In this document: in pieces, positions 27,101-35,688 of the stretch
Layout: the number at the start of each line of letters is the position of its first letter
How positions within the stretch are numbered: position 1 is the first letter of the stretch
NCBI RefSeq assembly: GCF_017726655.1
Contig: NZ_CP072309.1
Span: 427,501-491,500, forward strand
Direction of reading: 5' to 3'
Length of the DNA: 64,000 nucleotides
DNA from: Agrobacterium tumefaciens
Lineage (GTDB): Bacteria > Pseudomonadota > Alphaproteobacteria > Rhizobiales > Rhizobiaceae
Notes under the pieces: model-generated
What the model saw: only the letters and a program-made list of their open reading frames with translations
Told to the model about the DNA's origin: nothing
Database searches by the model: none
Translations under genes and position numbers: made by a program

Positions 27101-27833
27101 GGCGGCCGGCAATATGTACGTGAACCGCAACATCATCGGCGCGGTGGTCGGCGTGCAGCCCTTTGGCGGCCGCGGCCTTTCCGGGACCGGCCCCAAGGCC
27201 GGCGGCCCGCTCTATCTTGGCCGCATGACGGAGAAAGCACCGAAGATCGACCGCATCGCCAGCCAGCAAGATCAGGCTGCGGTCGAACTCGCCCGCTGGC
27301 TGGATGAAAACGGCGAGACCGTTGCGGCCGAGGCCACACGCCAGGCTGCAGCGCATTCCGGCCTGGGCTTTGAGACGGAGCTTGCCGGACCCGTTGGCGA
27401 GCGCAACGTCTACGCGCTTCATCCGCGCGGAAAAATCCTGCTAGTGCCGGCAACCGAACAGGGGCTTTACCGCCAGCTCGCCGCGGCGCTCGCAACCGGC
27501 AACACCGCTGTCATCGACAATGTATCGGGATTGGAAAAATCCACCTACGGCCTTCCGGCAACTGTCACATCACGGATTGTCTGGGCGGATGAATGGTCGA
27601 AGGCCGGTCCCTTCGCAGGGGCGCTTGTCGAAGGGGATGCGGAGCGGGTGGTAGACGTGAACAGGAAGATCGCCGCCCTTCCGGGACCGTTGGTTCTGGT
27701 TCAGGCCGCAACCACGGAGGCGCTCGAGGGTGACAGCCAGCCTTACACGCTGGATTGGCTCGTTGAAGAGGTTTCCGTCAGCGTCAACACCACGGCGGCT
27801 GGCGGCAACGCCAGCCTGATGAGCATCGGCTAA
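24159..27833 (+). CDS. putA: Bifunctional proline dehydrogenase / P5C dehydrogenase PutA
   Basis: PutA oxidises proline to glutamate in two steps using FAD and NAD. With the ATG at 24159 (MADGASNAGVV) the product is 1224 residues; an in-frame ATG at 24087 would add 24 unconserved residues. The order is an N-terminal arm, the proline dehydrogenase barrel (about 150-470, with GIYGGPGISIKLSALHPRY and MVRLVKGAYWD), the aldehyde dehydrogenase domain (about 540-1010, active-site Cys in SAGQRCSALR), and a C-terminal ALDH-like domain (about 1030-1224). The ribbon-helix-helix DNA-binding domain of enterobacterial PutA is absent, consistent with control by PutR. Confidence 0.95.
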   Translation: MADGASNAGVVANGIFQNFAPAVREQSPLRKAITAAYRRAEEECMAPLIEAATVTADEAKAIRATARKLIEALRAKTKGTGVEGLVQEYSLSSHEGVALMCLAEALLRIPDTATRDALIRDKIARGDWKSHIGGGRSLFVNAATWGLVITGKLTSTVNDSGLSAALTKLIARAGEPVIRRGVDMAMRMMGEQFVTGETIGEAIKRSKPLEEHGFQYSYDMLGEAATTARDAERYYKDYENAIHAIGKASAGRGIYGGPGISIKLSALHPRYARSQAERVMAELLPRVKSLMLLSKQYDIGLNIDAEEADRLELSLDLLEELALDKDLAGWDGLGFVVQAYGRRCPFVLDYIIDLARRSGRRIMVRLVKGAYWDAEIKRAQVEGLEDFPVFTRKVHTDVSYIACARKLLAARDVIFPQFATHNAQSMATIYHLAGPDFKPGDYEFQCLHGMGEPLYSEVVGKKKLDRPCRFYAPVGTHETLLAYLVRRLLENGANSSFVNRIADPAVPVDSLLEDPVAVVKSYAVPGARHDRIAAPDGLFGPERKNSSGLDLSSETTLSALNETLKAGATKEWTAAAPQANGETRPVRNPGDHNDIVGYVTEPTQADVEAAMQRAAASGWPSTPVNERAACLERAADAMQAEMPALLGLIMREAGKSMPNAIAEVREAIDFLRYYAGEARKNLKAGEAPLGPVVCISPWNFPLAIFIGQVTAALVAGNPVLAKPAEETPLIAAQGVRLLLEAGVPQDAVQLLPGDGKTGAALVGSPLTAGVMFTGSTEVARLIQGQLAGRVLANGQPVPLIAETGGQNAMIVDSSALAEQVVADVIASAFDSAGQRCSALRILCLQEDVADRTLTMLKGALHELGIGRTDRLSVDVGPVITAEAKGIIEKHIEGMRALGHRIEQITLAGETGKGTFVPPTIIEMKSLADLKREVFGPVLHVIRFKRDNLDRLIDDINATGYGLTFGLHTRLDDTIQHVLSRVAAGNMYVNRNIIGAVVGVQPFGGRGLSGTGPKAGGPLYLGRMTEKAPKIDRIASQQDQAAVELARWLDENGETVAAEATRQAAAHSGLGFETELAGPVGERNVYALHPRGKILLVPATEQGLYRQLAAALATGNTAVIDNVSGLEKSTYGLPATVTSRIVWADEWSKAGPFAGALVEGDAERVVDVNRKIAALPGPLVLVQAATTEALEGDSQPYTLDWLVEEVSVSVNTTAAGGNASLMSIG

Positions 27834-27840
27834 ACACGAA

Positions 27841-27866
27841 ACCGGCGGGGCTCAGGCCCTGCCGGT
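27841..27866. terminator. Hairpin between putA and the ssuB-like gene
   Basis: GC-rich 11-bp imperfect stem around TCAG between convergent genes. No T-run follows, so the terminator role is uncertain. Confidence 0.45.
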
Positions 27867-27871
27867 CAACC

Positions 27872-28699
27872 TCATCCGTTGCTCTCGCCACGGCCAAAAA
27901 GCTGGTCCAGGACCTGCTCTTCCAATTTGGCAAACTCGGCGGTGCCGTGGCGACGTGGGCGCGGCAATTTTACATCGAGGTCGAGCGCGATGCGCCCTTC
28001 ATCGATGACAACAATGCGGTCTGCGAGCGCAACGGCCTCCGAGACATCGTGGGTGACGAGGACGGCTGTAAATTTCTGCTTGCGCCAGATGCGTTCCAGA
28101 AGAAGCTGCATTTCGATGCGGGTGAGCGCATCGAGCGCACCGAGCGGCTCATCCAGCGCCAGTATCTGCGGATGGGCGACAAGGGCGCGTGCCAAGGCCA
28201 CGCGCTGCTTCTGGCCGCCGGAGAGGACGTAGGGCCATTCCCCTGCCCGGTCCTTCAGGCCGACCTCTTCAAGAATGGCAAGCGCCTGCTCCTGCGCCGC
28301 TTCGCCTTTGGCGATGCCAGTCAACCCAACGGAAACATTGCTTGCGATCCTCTCCCAAGGCAGCAAGCGCGGCTCCTGAAACATCATGCGGGTTCGGCTG
28401 GATGCATCCTTCGACACGGTTCCGGTCGTCGGCGTGTCGAGGCCCGCCAGAATGCGCAAAAGCGTGCTTTTGCCGCAGCCGCTCTTGCCGATGATGGCCA
28501 GAAACTCGCCTTCCCGCACATCGAGATCGATGCCGCGCAGAACGGGTTTATCGCCAAAACTCTTCGTGACGTTTCGAAAACTGAAGGCAACCTTGCTTTC
28601 GTCCAGTTTGGCGCGTTCCACAATCCGCGCTTCGGTTCCGGATGGAAGGGATTGCGTAGCGTCGGGGCGTCTCAGCGTCGTCACATTACCGTTCGACAT
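27872..28699 (-). CDS. ssuB: ABC transporter ATP-binding protein, sulfonate/nitrate/taurine type
   Basis: A 275-residue ATPase with Walker [11 protein letters not shown]-loop FQEPRLLPW, signature LSGGQKQR, and Walker [13 protein letters not shown]. The FQEPRLLPW sequence is typical of the SsuB/TauB/NrtD group. It is last in a three-gene operon after permease and binding protein (8-bp gap), which together would import aliphatic sulfonates for sulfur or a related small organic acid. The symbol reflects best family resemblance, not a tested substrate. Confidence 0.82.
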   Translation of the reverse strand: MSNGNVTTLRRPDATQSLPSGTEARIVERAKLDESKVAFSFRNVTKSFGDKPVLRGIDLDVREGEFLAIIGKSGCGKSTLLRILAGLDTPTTGTVSKDASSRTRMMFQEPRLLPWERIASNVSVGLTGIAKGEAAQEQALAILEEVGLKDRAGEWPYVLSGGQKQRVALARALVAHPQILALDEPLGALDALTRIEMQLLLERIWRKQKFTAVLVTHDVSEAVALADRIVVIDEGRIALDLDVKLPRPRRHGTAEFAKLEEQVLDQLFGRGESNG

Positions 28700-28707
28700 G
28701 GGTTACC

Positions 28708-29487
28708 TCAGGCTTTCTTGAAGGCTGGATGCCATTGCAGGAAGACGCTTTCCAGGAAGCGGGCGAAACTGTCGGCGAGCTTGCCGAGGAGTGCATAGAT
28801 GAGGATCGACAGAACCACGACATCGATCAGCAGGAATTCACGCGCCTGCATCGCCATGTAACCCAAACCGGACGATGAGGAGATTGTTTCTGCGACGATC
28901 AGCGTCAGCCACATGATGCCAAGGGCATACCGCAATCCGGTAAAGATGGATGGCAGCGCGCCCGGCAGGATGACCCTTCGAAACAGCGTAAAGGGCGTCA
29001 TGCCGTAGGTCCGGCCCATCTCCACCAGTTGCGGATCGACACCCTGAATGCCGAGCAGCGTGTTGATGTAGATGGGGAAAAACACGCCGAGCGCGACCAG
29101 AAAGAGCTTGGCTTCCTCATCAATGCCGAACCATAGGATGACGAGCGGAATGAGCGCCAGATGCGGGATGTTGCGGATCATCTGCAGCGTCGTATCGGTG
29201 AAGCTTCGGGAAAATCTGGAGAGACCATTTGCCAGCCCGAAAATGAAACCGATGGAGCCCCCGATGGCGAAGCCTGCGAGTGCCCGGGCAGAACTTACCC
29301 CGATATTGGCAACAAGCTCGCCGGATAGGAGCAGACGCCAGAATGCTTCCGCGACGGCGGAAGGTGCTGGCAGGACGTTAGCCGAAATCACCCCCGCCCT
29401 TGCTGCCGCCTCCCACCCTACGAGGATGAGTGCGGGAAGCAGCCAACCGATGATACCGCCAAACTCGATGCGCTTACTGCTGCTCAC
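28708..29487 (-). CDS. ssuC: ABC transporter permease, sulfonate type
   Basis: A 259-residue inner-membrane permease with about six hydrophobic helices and the EAA-type cytoplasmic loop (MGRTYGMTPFTLFRRVILPGALP). It starts at a GTG (29485-29487) with GGAGG 7 bases upstream and lies 15 bp after the binding-protein gene. BPD_transp_1 family, SsuC/TauC-like. Confidence 0.85.
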   Translation of the reverse strand: MSSSKRIEFGGIIGWLLPALILVGWEAAARAGVISANVLPAPSAVAEAFWRLLLSGELVANIGVSSARALAGFAIGGSIGFIFGLANGLSRFSRSFTDTTLQMIRNIPHLALIPLVILWFGIDEEAKLFLVALGVFFPIYINTLLGIQGVDPQLVEMGRTYGMTPFTLFRRVILPGALPSIFTGLRYALGIMWLTLIVAETISSSSGLGYMAMQAREFLLIDVVVLSILIYALLGKLADSFARFLESVFLQWHPAFKKA

Positions 29488-29502
29488 GGCATATCCTCCG
29501 GC

Positions 29503-30456
29503 TCAGTTCGTCGCGCCCGACCAGACAGCATCCTTGATGCTGATCTGTTTCGGGATAAGGCCGAGACGATAAAAGCGATCGGCGGTTTCCTGCTGGCTGG
29601 GGATGATCTTGTCATCGATCTTGGTAATGCCAAACTCCGAGCGGTTGGCGGCAAGCGTTTGCGCCTCGAGCGGAACACCCGTCACCTCATGCAGCGCCGA
29701 AGCAACCTTGTCGCGATTGGCGGCGGACCACGTCGCGGCCTCTCCGAGCGCATCGATCGTCGTGTTGATGGTGTCGCCATGCGATTTGGCATAGTCCCGG
29801 TTGGCGAGGAAATAGGTTTTGACATCAAGAATGTCGCTCGTCCGCGCAAGAGTGACAGGCTTGTAGCGGGTTTCGGCTATCGCGTAGAAAGGATCCCACA
29901 CTGCCCAGGCATCGATCTTGTCGCTGGCAAAAGCGGCGGCAGCATCGGCGGGGCTAAGATAGGTCACCTCGATATCGCTGAATTTCAGGCCGTTCTTTTC
30001 CAAAGCCGCTACCAGAAGATTGTGAGCACTGGTGCCTTTGCCGACCCCAATCTTCTTGCCCTTGAGATCAGCCACTGACTTGATGCCGCTTTCAGTCTTG
30101 GTAAAGACCGCCTCGCCCTTGCCGTTCGAAGGAAGCGCCGCGACGTAAACAATCGCCGAACCTGCCGCCTGTCCGAAAATCGGCGGCGCATCCCCCGTCC
30201 AGCCAACATTGATGGAACCGACATTCAGGGCCTCCACCAGCGGTGGGCCTGCCGTGAACTCCACCCAGGAAACCTTGACGCCCTTTGCCTCAAGCGCCTT
30301 TTCGATGACGCCCTGCTGCCTTGCGATAACTGGCAGGCCGGTTTTCTGGTATCCGATTTTCAGTTCTTCCCCACCTTGGGCGGAGAACGCGAGCGTTGAA
30401 AATGCGGCTGCCGCGATGAGACCGGCGGAAAGGGCGCGTCGGGTAATGGCTGGCAT
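29503..30456 (-). CDS. ssuA: ABC transporter substrate-binding protein, aliphatic sulfonate type
   Basis: A 317-residue periplasmic binding protein. I choose the ATG at 30456 (MPAITRRALSAGL...) because AGGAG is 6 bases upstream and it starts a proper signal peptide ending near AFSAQG; an upstream codon would add 22 residues and bury the signal. The mature part opens with LKIGYQKTGLPVIARQQG, typical of SsuA/NrtA/TauA. First gene of the transport operon. Exact ligand is unknown. Confidence 0.84.
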   Translation of the reverse strand: MPAITRRALSAGLIAAAAFSTLAFSAQGGEELKIGYQKTGLPVIARQQGVIEKALEAKGVKVSWVEFTAGPPLVEALNVGSINVGWTGDAPPIFGQAAGSAIVYVAALPSNGKGEAVFTKTESGIKSVADLKGKKIGVGKGTSAHNLLVAALEKNGLKFSDIEVTYLSPADAAAAFASDKIDAWAVWDPFYAIAETRYKPVTLARTSDILDVKTYFLANRDYAKSHGDTINTTIDALGEAATWSAANRDKVASALHEVTGVPLEAQTLAANRSEFGITKIDDKIIPSQQETADRFYRLGLIPKQISIKDAVWSGATN

Positions 30457-30559
30457 TTCATCTCCTATCACCAGCCCCACTGGCCGGTCTGCGATATGGA
30501 GTGATGCTAGGGTTTCCGACAAAAACGATAGAGAGACAATAATTCAATATAACTGATAT

Positions 30560-30579
30560 GGCGGAAATAAAATTCCGCC
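30560..30579. promoter_or_regulatory. Palindrome upstream of the ssu-type operon
   Basis: Seven-base inverted repeat GGCGGAA-N6-TTCCGCC, about 105 bases upstream of ssuA. It could be a regulator-binding site; no specific regulator is identifiable. Confidence 0.3.
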
Positions 30580-30630
30580 GCCATTGGGCCTTCCCGCAAA
30601 TAATCGCGGCGACATTCTTTTCGCCTCAAC

Positions 30631-30660
30631 AAAATGCCGGCGCGAGGGGCGCCGGCATAG
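30631..30660 (-). terminator. Terminator of the aldehyde dehydrogenase gene
   Basis: Nine-bp GC stem (30634-30642 with 30650-30658), followed on the minus strand by TTTTGTTG, 24 bases after the stop codon. Confidence 0.8.
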
Positions 30661-30683
30661 AGATCAATCGCAATGGCCCGAGC

Positions 30684-32213
30684 TTATTCGATATCGAAGG
30701 AAACGCCCTGCGCCAGAGGCAACGCCTTGGAGTAGTTGATGGTGTTGGTCGCGCGGCGCATATAGGCCTTCCAGGAATCCGAACCGGATTCACGTCCACC
30801 CCCGGTTTCCTTCTCACCGCCGAATGCGCCGCCGATTTCAGCACCCGAGGTACCGATATTGACATTGGCGATGCCGCAATCCGAGCCTTCCGACGACAGG
30901 AACCGCTCGGACTCCTGAATGTCGCGAGTGAAGATCGAGGAGGAAAGTCCGGCGGCGACAGCATTATGCGCGTCGATCGCCTGGTCGAGATCGCTGTACT
31001 TCATGACGTAGAGGATCGGGGCGAACGTCTCTTCCAGAACGGGGCCAACCTGCTTGGGCATTTCAACCAGTGCTGGTTTTACGTAATAGGCATCTGCCGC
31101 ACCCGTATCCACGCGGTCGCCGCCGTGTACCGCGCCACCGGCCGCCTTGGCGGCCTCGAGCGCCTTCTGCATGCCGTCAAAGGCCGCCTTGTCGACCAGC
31201 GGGCCGACGAGTGCGGAACTTTCCAGCGGATTGCCGACGGAGACGGAGGCATAGGCTTTCTTCAGACGCGGCACCAGCTCGTCATAGACGCTGTCATGCA
31301 CGAAAAGGCGGCGAAGCGTGGTGCAGCGCTGGCCGGCCGTGCCCATGGCGCCAAAGGCGATGGCGCGCAGCGCCATGTCGAGATCGGCAGACGGGCAGAC
31401 GATGCCGGCATTGTTGCCGCCGAGTTCCAGAATGGCGCGGGCGAAGCGCTTTGCCAGGCGCGGGCCGACATCACGGCCCATGCGGGTGGAGCCGGTGGCC
31501 GAGACGAGCGGTACCTTTGGATGATCGACCAGCGCCTCGCCAACAGCGCGGTCACCGATCAGCAACTGGGACAGGCCTTCCGGCGCATCGCCAAAGCGGG
31601 CCGCGGCGCGCTCGAAAATGCCCTGAACGGCAAGAGCCGTGAGCGGGGTCTTCTCCGAAGGCTTCCAGACAACCGAGTTACCACAGACGAGGGCAAGTGC
31701 GGCATTCCACGACCAGACGGCAACGGGGAAGTTGAAGGCCGAGATGACGCCGACGACACCCAGCGGATGCCAGGTCTCCATCATCCGGTGGCCGGGCCGT
31801 TCGGTGGCGATGGTGAGACCATAAAGCTGGCGGGACAGACCGACGGCGAAATCGCAGATATCGATCATTTCCTGCACTTCACCGAGACCTTCGGACGGGA
31901 TTTTGCCCGCTTCCAGCGAAACGAGACGGCCAAGATCGGTCTTGAAGGCGCGCAGTTCTTCGCCCAGCAGGCGGATCAATTCGCCGCGGCGGGGCGCCGG
32001 CACGTTGCGCCAGGTCCGGAAAGCCGCATCGCCCTTTTCGATCACAGCAGCGACGCCTTCGACCGACACGGTTTTGAGGCTCGCGATCTGCTCACCCGTG
32101 ACGGGGCTGAAGGACGCCATGTCGCCACCGGTATAGAGATCGCGGTCAACGCCCATCCTGTCGAGCAGGGCCGCAGCTTCCTGTTTCACGTCGAGCTTCG
32201 TCATCGCATCCAT
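30684..32213 (-). CDS. Aldehyde dehydrogenase, piperideine-6-carboxylate / aminoadipate semialdehyde type
   Basis: A 509-residue NAD-dependent aldehyde dehydrogenase. Key features are ISAFNFPVAVWSWN, the catalytic Cys in GTAGQRCTTLRR, the glutamate in LELGGNNAG, and a C-terminal NVNIGTSGAEIGGAFGGEK stretch characteristic of the ALDH7 (antiquitin/AmaB) group, which oxidises alpha-aminoadipate semialdehyde in lysine degradation. Start at 32213 (MDAMTKLDV), 8 bases after AGGA; the frame is open 45 codons further but those residues are not ALDH-like. Divergent from a LysR-type regulator that probably controls it. Confidence 0.85.
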   Translation of the reverse strand: MDAMTKLDVKQEAAALLDRMGVDRDLYTGGDMASFSPVTGEQIASLKTVSVEGVAAVIEKGDAAFRTWRNVPAPRRGELIRLLGEELRAFKTDLGRLVSLEAGKIPSEGLGEVQEMIDICDFAVGLSRQLYGLTIATERPGHRMMETWHPLGVVGVISAFNFPVAVWSWNAALALVCGNSVVWKPSEKTPLTALAVQGIFERAAARFGDAPEGLSQLLIGDRAVGEALVDHPKVPLVSATGSTRMGRDVGPRLAKRFARAILELGGNNAGIVCPSADLDMALRAIAFGAMGTAGQRCTTLRRLFVHDSVYDELVPRLKKAYASVSVGNPLESSALVGPLVDKAAFDGMQKALEAAKAAGGAVHGGDRVDTGAADAYYVKPALVEMPKQVGPVLEETFAPILYVMKYSDLDQAIDAHNAVAAGLSSSIFTRDIQESERFLSSEGSDCGIANVNIGTSGAEIGGAFGGEKETGGGRESGSDSWKAYMRRATNTINYSKALPLAQGVSFDIE

Positions 32214-32381
32214 GTCCATCATCCTTTTGGTTGAAAGGGAGGAAAGGCCGCTTGACACGGCGCCTTCAACTCCCGCCACTCTTCTTTCCCCGAATTTTTC
32301 GTTCGTTCTCTGAAACTGCGCCGGCATTGCCGGGAAACGCCGTTCCATTCTTTCCCGTAATCATATATGACCATAACAACC

Positions 32382-32399
32382 CGTTTCCAATGAGAAACG
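32382..32399. promoter_or_regulatory. Candidate LysR operator between ALDH and LysR genes
   Basis: Inverted repeat CGTTTC-N6-GAAACG located 25 bases before the LysR start and about 170 bases before the ALDH start, the usual place for a LysR autoregulatory site. Confidence 0.45.
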
Positions 32400-32423
32400 C
32401 GGGTAAGTTGATGCGAGAATGGA

Positions 32424-33326
32424 ATGGACCCGCGCAGAAGACTGGTTCCTGATATCGTCACCCTGCTAGCGTTCGAATGCGCGGCACGGCACGGCAATTT
32501 TACGCGCGCGGCCGAAGAACTCAACCTCACGCAGAGTGCGGTGAGCCGGCAGATCGGCGAGCTGGAAGCGCAGACGGGCATGCAGCTTTTCGAGCGTATC
32601 CGCAGACGGGTTGTCCTGTCAGAGGCGGGCCGGAAATTTCTGCCGGACGTGCGGCGCCTGTTGCAGCAATCCGAACAGTTGATGGTGCGTGCAGTTTCTG
32701 CCGGTACCTCCCACGCATCGCTCTCCGTCGCGACACTACCGACGTTTGGAAGCCGCTGGCTGATGCCGCGCCTCTATCGCTTCATCGATGCCAATCCTGA
32801 TATGACGATCACCATCGGCTCACGATCCCACCCCTTCGATTTCGATGAGGAGGGTTTCGATCTCGCCATCCATTATGGCCAGCCGGTCTGGGCGCACGGC
32901 ACCTGCACCTTCCTGTGCAATGAGGTCATCGTTCCTGTGGCGAGCCCTTCCCTGCTTCGCCGCGCCGGCGTGACCCATGTCCAGGATCTGGCCGCAAAGC
33001 CGCTGCTTCATGTGACCACCCGCCCGAAGCTCTGGACGGAGTGGCTGGAAATGAACGGAGTGATGGCAGACAATGCCTACCAGGGCAGCCGTTTCGATCA
33101 GTTTTCGATGATCATCGAGGCCGCAGCGAGCGGCATCGGCTTCGCCCTCCTGCCACGGTATCTGATCGAGGCCGAACTGGCGTCCGGCCGCCTCGAAATC
33201 GTTTTTGACATCCCCCTGCAGACCGACAAGAGCTATTATGTCGCCCTGCCGGAAGGACGGCAGGACAATGCGCTTGCCCGCAGCTTCCAGGCGTGGCTGC
33301 TCGACCAGGTCGGCAGACCAGTCTGA
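32424..33326 (+). CDS. LysR-family transcriptional regulator (GcvA-like)
   Basis: A 300-residue regulator with the N-terminal helix-turn-helix (FECAARHGNFTRAAEELNLTQSAVSRQI region) and a LysR substrate-binding domain whose pattern (HYGQPVWAHGTCTFLCNE) resembles the GcvA subgroup. It is divergent from the ALDH7-type gene with a candidate operator between, so local control of that gene is the likely role. The inducer is unknown; a lysine or pipecolate catabolite would fit. The ATG at 32424 has only a weak ribosome-binding site. Confidence 0.88.
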   Translation: MDPRRRLVPDIVTLLAFECAARHGNFTRAAEELNLTQSAVSRQIGELEAQTGMQLFERIRRRVVLSEAGRKFLPDVRRLLQQSEQLMVRAVSAGTSHASLSVATLPTFGSRWLMPRLYRFIDANPDMTITIGSRSHPFDFDEEGFDLAIHYGQPVWAHGTCTFLCNEVIVPVASPSLLRRAGVTHVQDLAAKPLLHVTTRPKLWTEWLEMNGVMADNAYQGSRFDQFSMIIEAAASGIGFALLPRYLIEAELASGRLEIVFDIPLQTDKSYYVALPEGRQDNALARSFQAWLLDQVGRPV

Positions 33327-33337
33327 GTGCTGCTTCT

Positions 33338-34318
33338 TCAGCCTGCCCAGCCCGAGGCGACGTCGTCCAGCCCCGGAAGATCAGGACCAACAGGAACGAT
33401 ACGGGTCGGATTGAGTGCTTTGATGGAATAATAGCCGCGCTTGATATGGTCGATATTGACCGTTTCGCGCACGCCTGGAATGTCCAGCACCCGCATCATA
33501 TAAGCCTGTAATGCGGTATAATCTGCGATACGGCGAAGATTGCATTTAAACAGGCCGTAATAGGCAGCATCGAAACGCACCAGCGTCACAAAAAGCCTGA
33601 CATCCGTCTCGGTGAGCTGATGGCCGAAAAGAAAAGGTCCACCTGAAAGAAGGCGATTTTCCAGCTCCTGGAGCGTCGAGAACACATCTGCAAAGGCCTC
33701 TTCATAAGCCCCTTGTGTGGTGGCGAAACCGGTTCGGTAAACGCCGTTGTTAAGGCGCGGATAGATGTGGTCGTTAAGCGCATCGATCTCGTTGCGCAGC
33801 GCTTCGGGATAGAGATCAACGCCATTATCGGCAAGATTACCAAAGCCGTCATTCAGTATCCGCAGGATATCGGCAGACTCGTTGTTGACGATGGTTCTCG
33901 TCTTCTTGTCCCACAAAACCGGCACTGTGGCGCGACCGGTGTAGTGTTGGTCCGCACTGGTATAGACCTCATGCATATGGATGAAGCCGTTGAGCATATC
34001 GCGGTCCGAACCCGGATAGTCACCGAATTTCCAGCCTTCGTCCGAGAGTGCCGGCTCCACCACCGAGACCGAAATGACATCTTCCAGCTTCTTCAGCTTT
34101 CGCCCGATCAGCGTCCGCGACGCCCAAGGGCAGATCAGCGCGACGTAAAGATGATAACGGCCAGCTTCCGCCGCAAAACCGCCCTCACCCGTTGGTCCGG
34201 CAGAACCATCTGGAGTTACCCAGTTGCGGAAACCTGAAGTCTGGCGAACGAAGCCGCCTTTCGTGTCGGTCGCCTGCACCGGATGCCATTCGGCGGTCCA
34301 TTTTCCATCCACGAGCAT
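33338..34318 (-). CDS. yqjG: Glutathionyl-hydroquinone reductase (YqjG/Xi-class GST)
   Basis: A 326-residue Xi-class glutathione transferase that removes glutathione from glutathionyl-hydroquinones. The catalytic Cys63 lies in ICPWASRTLIGRK, and the C-terminal domain has the long helical GST fold (NNGVYRTGFATTQGAYEEAF). The start is the ATG at 34318 (MLVDGKWTAEW) with GGGGAG upstream; a codon six residues earlier has no ribosome-binding site. Convergent with the LysR gene (11-bp gap). Confidence 0.92.
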   Translation of the reverse strand: MLVDGKWTAEWHPVQATDTKGGFVRQTSGFRNWVTPDGSAGPTGEGGFAAEAGRYHLYVALICPWASRTLIGRKLKKLEDVISVSVVEPALSDEGWKFGDYPGSDRDMLNGFIHMHEVYTSADQHYTGRATVPVLWDKKTRTIVNNESADILRILNDGFGNLADNGVDLYPEALRNEIDALNDHIYPRLNNGVYRTGFATTQGAYEEAFADVFSTLQELENRLLSGGPFLFGHQLTETDVRLFVTLVRFDAAYYGLFKCNLRRIADYTALQAYMMRVLDIPGVRETVNIDHIKRGYYSIKALNPTRIVPVGPDLPGLDDVASGWAG

Positions 34319-34422
34319 TTGCGGCTCCCCGTTCATCTATCGATGAACGCCATATGGAACGGGTCGTCATCCTTTCACAAGACACGCTTCGGTTGACGCA
34401 CTGTTTCAAACCACGAATGATT

Positions 34423-35310
34423 TCAAAGGCGATTGCGGAAAAACGGGTTCCAGCGCACTGTGCCCAGCCTCACCTTTTCGCGGATCATCGTCAGCAACCC
34501 CGATGCGGCGATGACGGCGAGCCCGAGCACGGCGATGGCATCAGGATATTCATGGAAGAACGTCATGCCAATCGCTACGGCCCAAAGGATTTGCGAATAA
34601 TGCGATGGCGCGATCTGGCTTGCCGGCGCAATACGGGTTGCGACCAAGAGGGTGATCTGACCCGTTGCCGTGCAAAGCCCGATGAAAGCGAATGCGAGCA
34701 ACTGGTGCAAATTGGGCACGACGAAATCGGGGATTGCGGCAATTCCATTGAAGGTCAAACCATAGATCAACAGCACACCCATGATCGAGGTGCGCTTTTC
34801 CTTTCCCGCGAGCGAACGCAAGAGCACTATGGTCATGGCAGCAAGGAAGGCGACACCGATGGCGGCGATGTGCCCGAGCTCCAGAGTCTTGAACCCCGGC
34901 CGTACGACGAGGATGACACCGACGATGCCGGCGAGTACCGCCGCCCAGCGCCAAGGGCCGATATTCTCCTTCAACACAAAAGCTGACAGCACGGTCACGA
35001 AGAGCGGTGACAGGAAGATCAGTGCATAGGCTTCCGCCAGCGGAATGGTGGTGAAGGCATAGATGCCGAAAATACCCGCAAAAAGGCCGGAAATCGCGCG
35101 GCCATGCACGGCAAAGGGGCGACTCATGCGCCAGAATTCACGCCATCTCTCTTCCCGCGGCTTGCTGAAGAAGATGAAAATGCCGGAAAACAGGATGCTG
35201 AAGAAACCGATTTCAAAAACGCTGATCTGAGATCCCAGCGACTTGATGGTGGCATCGCCCATGGAGAAAGTCGCATAGGCGAACAGACCGAGCAGAAAAC
35301 CCTTTTGCAT
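34423..35310 (-). CDS. EamA/DMT-family transporter
   Basis: A 295-residue membrane protein of the drug/metabolite transporter superfamily with two EamA repeats and about ten hydrophobic helices. The start is the ATG at 35310 (MQKGFLLGLFAYATFSMGD) preceded by GGGGAAG. It lies upstream of yqjG in the same direction, 104 bp apart, and may be co-transcribed. Substrate unknown; family members export amino acids, nucleobases or drugs. Confidence 0.85.
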   Translation of the reverse strand: MQKGFLLGLFAYATFSMGDATIKSLGSQISVFEIGFFSILFSGIFIFFSKPREERWREFWRMSRPFAVHGRAISGLFAGIFGIYAFTTIPLAEAYALIFLSPLFVTVLSAFVLKENIGPWRWAAVLAGIVGVILVVRPGFKTLELGHIAAIGVAFLAAMTIVLLRSLAGKEKRTSIMGVLLIYGLTFNGIAAIPDFVVPNLHQLLAFAFIGLCTATGQITLLVATRIAPASQIAPSHYSQILWAVAIGMTFFHEYPDAIAVLGLAVIAASGLLTMIREKVRLGTVRWNPFFRNRL

Positions 35311-35688
35311 TCGACTTCCCCGAACATAGACCGCAACGCAAAGCGTATCCCAGTCGCGTGACACGCGACCCGGATGCCCCTGTAGGGACAGACAGTCTGG
35401 CAGATTTGATCCTCACCCTATGGCTAGACCCGGCTACCTATGAGTGCAAGCCGCAAAACCGGCAAAATTGGGCCATCCTCCAACATCGATGCAAATGGCT
35501 GCGAGGTGCGGCAAATTTGTCCCGCGGGGCATCACATCACCGTCACGGAAAGCGGTTAGCCGGTGATGATAAAGGGGCTGGTGCCTGACACGATGGCGGC
35601 TAACCATTGCGACGGTTTTTTTCATCCGCCAGTTTCCCCATCGGCTGCCGATGCGTTACCATCGCCCTGCTAACCGAAAGGAAAACGA
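35311..35688. other. Divergent intergenic region EamA gene / ugd (378 bp)
   Basis: No supportable gene. It must hold promoters for both flanks. The right part has an inverted repeat GGTTAGCCG (35555-35563) / CGGCTAACC (35598-35606) and a further GCTAACC near 35669, so a regulator site is possible. No EcfG consensus was seen. Confidence 0.5.
35555..35606. repeat. Nine-base inverted repeat upstream of ugd
   Basis: GGTTAGCCG and its exact complement 34 bases apart, about 85-135 bases upstream of ugd. Could be an operator pair or form an mRNA hairpin. Confidence 0.4.

Noticed and set aside
30558..32234. 558-codon plus-strand frame across the aldehyde dehydrogenase gene
   Set aside because: Mirror of a strongly conserved ALDH on the other strand; translation is not protein-like.
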